This document shows, piece after piece, positions 62,201 to 64,000 of a stretch of 64,000 nt of DNA (position 1 is its first letter; each line of letters opens with the position of its first letter). A program made the position numbers and the translations under genes. Under the pieces are notes generated by a model. It saw only the letters and a list, made by a program, of their open reading frames with translations. It did not search any database and was not told where the DNA came from. The stretch is from Aldrovandia affinis (Eukaryota > Chordata > Actinopteri > Notacanthiformes > Halosauridae): NCBI GenBank assembly GCA_029706075.1, contig JAINUG010000014.1, forward strand, positions 5,127,501-5,191,500, written 5' to 3'.

Positions 62201-62637
62201 TGCCAGTGGGAGAGGCCTAATTTTACACTGTTTTCCCCCTGTACAGAGACTGGAGGTTTCAGGGATAAATATTAACCATTAATCATTAACCCAAACCATT
62301 ACCAGGCTGGCTGGCTGCTGAAACGGGACCCGTTACAATCTGTGACTTAAAACAAAGGATTCTACTGTATCACAAATAGAAAAGAGAGAGAGAGACAGAG
62401 AGAGAGAGGGGGCAAATGAGTTGGATCAAGAGAGGAAAGAGAGAGGGTGAGAGAAAGGGAAGTAGAGACAGTGGAGGGAAAGAGACAGGGTGAGGAAAAG
62501 AAAGAGCACTCACCTTCAGAGTCTCTGTGTCCCACACTTTCATGGTTTTGTCAAAGGAGCTGGAGACAAACATTCCGGTGTCGTGGGGATACCACTGCAC
62601 CGTCTCCACGCTGAACTTGTGCACATGCCGATTGGAT
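55034..62637 (-). CDS. ercc8: DNA excision repair protein ERCC-8 (CSA), 3' nine exons; 5' part outside window
   Basis: ERCC8/CSA is a nuclear WD40 beta-propeller that joins DDB1-CUL4-RBX1 as a substrate receptor. CRL4-CSA acts at stalled RNA polymerase II in transcription-coupled nucleotide excision repair, with CSB among its substrates. Nine minus-strand exons join in phase (62514-62637, 61100-61181, 59711-59779, 59410-59476, 59107-59210, 57646-57770, 57280-57477, 55509-55604, 55034-55096), giving 308 residues plus a stop. They correspond to human exons 4-12, about residue 92 onward. WD-type signatures visible are [27 protein letters not shown] and MRLWNSATG. The acidic tail [13 protein letters not shown] matches the vertebrate C-terminus. 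The initiator and the first WD repeats must lie beyond 64000. Confidence 0.96.
55509..55604 (-). CDS. ercc8: ercc8 exon 11
   Basis: 96 bp, in frame at both ends. Encodes [20 protein letters not shown], then [12 protein letters not shown]. Donor GTGGGT; acceptor ccacccacag. Confidence 0.94.
55954..56390. repeat. compound CA/CT microsatellite in ercc8 intron 10
   Basis: About 440 bp of (CA)n blocks separated by three related spacers (tctgccgcagctctctgcac type), followed by (CACTCT)n and (CACT)n blocks. The frames of 158, 224 and 365 codons on the plus strand and the cysteine/valine frames on the minus strand are products of the repeat. Confidence 0.96.
56391..57279. other. ercc8 intron 10, unique part
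   Basis: No extra exon is recognised. The continuing plus-strand frame has no family similarity. Confidence 0.45.
57280..57477 (-). CDS. ercc8: ercc8 exon 10
   Basis: 198 bp, in frame at both ends. Encodes [20 protein letters not shown] through [20 protein letters not shown]. Acceptor tttttccag, donor GTAAGA. Confidence 0.95.
57646..57770 (-). CDS. ercc8: ercc8 exon 9
   Basis: 125 bp. Encodes [20 protein letters not shown] to [14 protein letters not shown]. Acceptor tttctcccag. The donor GTACTG lacks the usual purine-AGT, but protein continuity (ENTL to VNYGK) fixes the junction here. Confidence 0.93.
57771..58253. other. ercc8 intron 8, 3' part
   Basis: Unique intron sequence with no recognised feature. 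Confidence 0.4.
58254..58402 (-). mobile_element. SINE family C in ercc8 intron 8
   Basis: On the minus strand it has the tRNA-like head tggctcagtaggtagagcat and gcgggttcgattccg. Its tail, read on the plus strand, is catatagcagacacttttac then ccaaagcaacttaca. Same orientation as the gene. Confidence 0.87.
58500..58680 (+). mobile_element. SINE family B, 3' half
   Basis: It matches family B from tctcggaggagacaatacct through ggtcacagggctacggcagc to attggctactaaattgggag. The tRNA head and first half are missing. Confidence 0.82.
58681..59106. other. ercc8 intron 8, 5' part
   Basis: Unique intron sequence with no recognised feature. Confidence 0.4.
59107..59210 (-). CDS. ercc8: ercc8 exon 8
   Basis: 104 bp. 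Encodes [20 protein letters not shown], then [14 protein letters not shown]. Acceptor cttgttttag, donor GTGAGT. Confidence 0.95.
59410..59476 (-). CDS. ercc8: ercc8 exon 7
   Basis: 67 bp. Encodes [20 protein letters not shown]. Acceptor ctcctcag, donor GTAACC. Confidence 0.94.
59525..59710. repeat. 23-bp minisatellite copied from the ercc8 exon 6 splice donor
   Basis: Units of about 23 bp, gaacactcacccagcggaac then atg, in about seven copies, with more diverged copies at the left. The last unit runs into the true exon 6 boundary (gaacactcac|cctgcagaac), so each unit resembles the final bases of exon 6 plus its donor. Each perfect unit carries GTGAGTGTTC on the gene strand. Confidence 0.92.
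59711..59779 (-). CDS. ercc8: ercc8 exon 6
   Basis: 69 bp. Encodes [20 protein letters not shown]. Donor GTGAGT. The intron just after it is filled with near-copies of this exon-intron junction (see 59525-59710). Confidence 0.94.
59780..61099. other. ercc8 intron 5
   Basis: GA-rich tracts lie at about 59810-59935 and a CT tract at about 60720-60790. The 185-codon plus-strand frame at 60420-60977 has no family match. No extra exon is seen. Confidence 0.45.
61100..61181 (-). CDS. ercc8: ercc8 exon 5
   Basis: 82 bp. Encodes [20 protein letters not shown], then RKHSLIA. The donor is GTGTGC, weaker than consensus. Confidence 0.93.
61182..62513. other. ercc8 intron 4
   Basis: Contains a short CA run at about 61931-61949, a TG/TC run near 61435 and a GA tract at about 62383-62415. 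No exon is recognised. Confidence 0.45.
62514..62637 (-). CDS. ercc8: ercc8 exon 4
   Basis: 124 bp. Encodes [18 protein letters not shown] and [14 protein letters not shown], a WD repeat. Acceptor tccgtttcag, donor GTGAGT. The first base completes a codon started in the missing exon 3. Confidence 0.95.
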
Positions 62638-62726
62638 CTGAAACGGACATGCACATCATCAAAAACCGACATCAAACCCACCACTTTCGCATCATCAAAA
62701 ACCGACACCTGACACACCTTCTAACA

Positions 62727-63235
62727 CAGGGGTCACCAACACGGTGCCCGCGGGCACCAGGTCGCCCCCAAGGACCACATGAGTCGCCCGCAGGCCTGTT
62801 CTAAAAAATGTGTTAAAAGGGTTTGTCAGTGGCTAGTGAAAATGGGACATTTTTCCTATGAAATGTAGTAGAAGTGATCATCTGAAAATTTAAACAATTG
62901 CTGAGATTAATAGAAATAAAGTGTTGAATATTGATATTATCTGTTTCCCACCTTGTTAAGTCATTGTTGATAATTGTGAGAAATCATTAATGTGATCAGT
63001 GTCTTCACATAGATGAGTATTGTGAAGCGCTGTGTGACAACCTGTTTGTAAATGGCGCTATACAAAAATAAAGATTGATTGATTGATTGATTGATTGATT
63101 TATCATTAATAATATATAACTAAAGGCAAACTGAGCAAATTTGTTATTTCAGAAGAGTGTATCAAACTGGTAGCCCTTCGTATGACTCAGTACCCATGAA
63201 GTAGCTCTCAGTTTCAAAAAGGTTGGTGACCCCTG
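62727..63235. mobile_element. hAT-type MITE with 8-bp target duplication
   Basis: The termini caggggtcaccaac and gttggtgacccctg are perfect inverted repeats. The direct repeat ttctaaca lies at 62719-62726 and 63236-63243. Inside, about 63000-63105 holds a retroelement-like tail (ggcgctatacaaaaataaag then (attg)n), a secondary insertion. It lies in ercc8 intron 3. Confidence 0.93.
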
Positions 63236-63455
63236 TTCTAACACATGCCGTGTGCATGATCAAGAAACCAACAAATGACTTTTACATCATCAACACTGAC
63301 ATCTTACACATCAGGTCAGTCATACACCTGACCTCACTTGCTTTGTGAATGATCTTTTTTGTTCTTTTCTTTTTTTACAAAAACCAGACAGACAATTCAT
63401 AAAATTGGCTCTGAAATGAGTTTTTCAAATTCATTTTCATTCAAGAATGCAGCAA

Positions 63456-63900
63456 TTCCAGGAAGCTTTGGATAGCATAGCGGTCTAAGCATTCGCTTTG
63501 CAACTGCAAGCTGCCTATTACAGCTGCAGTTTGAAACCCGACTGTGGCAGACCGGCCCTGGCCGAGAGCCCCAACCGAGGGCGGTAATTGGCTGTCCACC
63601 CCAGGGGGAGGAGGGTGGGTGAGCCGGCACAAGCTTGCTGAGAAGCCCGAAGGGTGTCTCCAGAAAGTAGGTGGGCGGGTTCCGTCTCGGAGGTGGCGGA
63701 TCATCGGTGGCGGTGGTGGATCATCGCCGGCCTCAGGGAATTAGCTTACTTTTTTTTCTTTCTTTTTTTCTCCAGCTTGCCCCGTAGTGACAGGTGGCAA
63801 GTTCGTGGGGGAAGGCGAATCGAAATAAATAGAGGGTATAAATGGCCACTAAATTAGGAGAAAAATTGGGAAAATTCTGAAACAAAAAATAATAACAAAA
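63456..63900 (+). mobile_element. SINE family A with target duplication
   Basis: The head has gatagcatagcggtctaagc, the body gcagaccggccctggccgag, and the 3' end aatagagggtataaatggcc. The direct repeat aagaatgcagcaa lies at 63443-63455 and 63901-63913. It is slightly longer than other copies because of a duplicated ggatcatcg-type segment near 63696-63730. It is antisense to ercc8. Confidence 0.94.
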
Positions 63901-63913
63901 AAGAATGCAGCAA

Positions 63914-64000
63914 CACCCTGCGGTGGAGAGGATGTCTTGAGAACCGCTTCTCTGGGCAGAACTTGCAGTCCCAGACCTGCACATACCAGCCGGCCGTTCA
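63914..64000 (-). other. unresolved open sequence at window edge
   Basis: The minus strand stays open to the edge and, disregarding the SINE at 63456, continues to a stop near 63397. No splice site or family similarity is recognised, and ercc8 exon 3 does not match. It may be intron 3 sequence or an unrecognised repeat. Confidence 0.2.

Overview
The window looks like nuclear DNA of a ray-finned fish, probably a teleost. The evidence is vertebrate-type split genes with GT-AG introns, many Tc1-like and hAT-like DNA transposons, tRNA-derived SINEs whose tails match a fish-type LINE, and dense CA/GA microsatellites and minisatellites. The lineage within fishes cannot be fixed from sequence alone. 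Two protein-coding genes are convincing, both on the minus strand.

Gene 1 is elovl7 (very-long-chain fatty acid elongase 7). All seven coding exons lie between 31243 and 37842. They join with consistent phases into 281 codons plus a stop, the same length as I recall for mammalian ELOVL7. A non-coding first exon and promoter are proposed near 47.0-47.3 kb, which would give a first intron of about 9 kb. Gene 2 is ercc8 (CSA, the WD40 substrate receptor of the CRL4-CSA ubiquitin ligase in transcription-coupled repair). Nine exons, 4 to 12 by human numbering, lie between 55034 and 62637. The 5' exons fall beyond the right edge. ELOVL7 followed by ERCC8 on the same strand is the order I recall from tetrapods, so the synteny supports both names. 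The two genes do not share a pathway.

Layout: 1-31 kb has no recognisable host gene. It holds minisatellites (30-, 20- and 48-bp units), Tc1-like elements, a Ty3/gypsy integrase remnant, SINEs, a 334-bp foldback element and a hAT-transposase remnant. 31-38 kb is elovl7 with intronic SINEs and a 19-bp minisatellite. 38-47 kb is the proposed first intron, with local duplications, a LINE 3' end and a 41-bp minisatellite. 47.7-54.3 kb is a transposon-rich spacer with nested insertions. 55-62.6 kb is ercc8, with a very large CA/CT microsatellite in one intron and, beside exon 6, a minisatellite built from copies of that exon's own splice donor. 62.7-64 kb holds a hAT MITE and a SINE, each with a clear target-site duplication.

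I see no CRISPR array, operon, rRNA or tRNA gene. Nothing amounts to a wholly new system. The best second-look items are the decoy splice-donor array in ercc8, two SINE families with different heads and a shared body, a SINE abutting an elovl7 splice donor, and the nested transposons.
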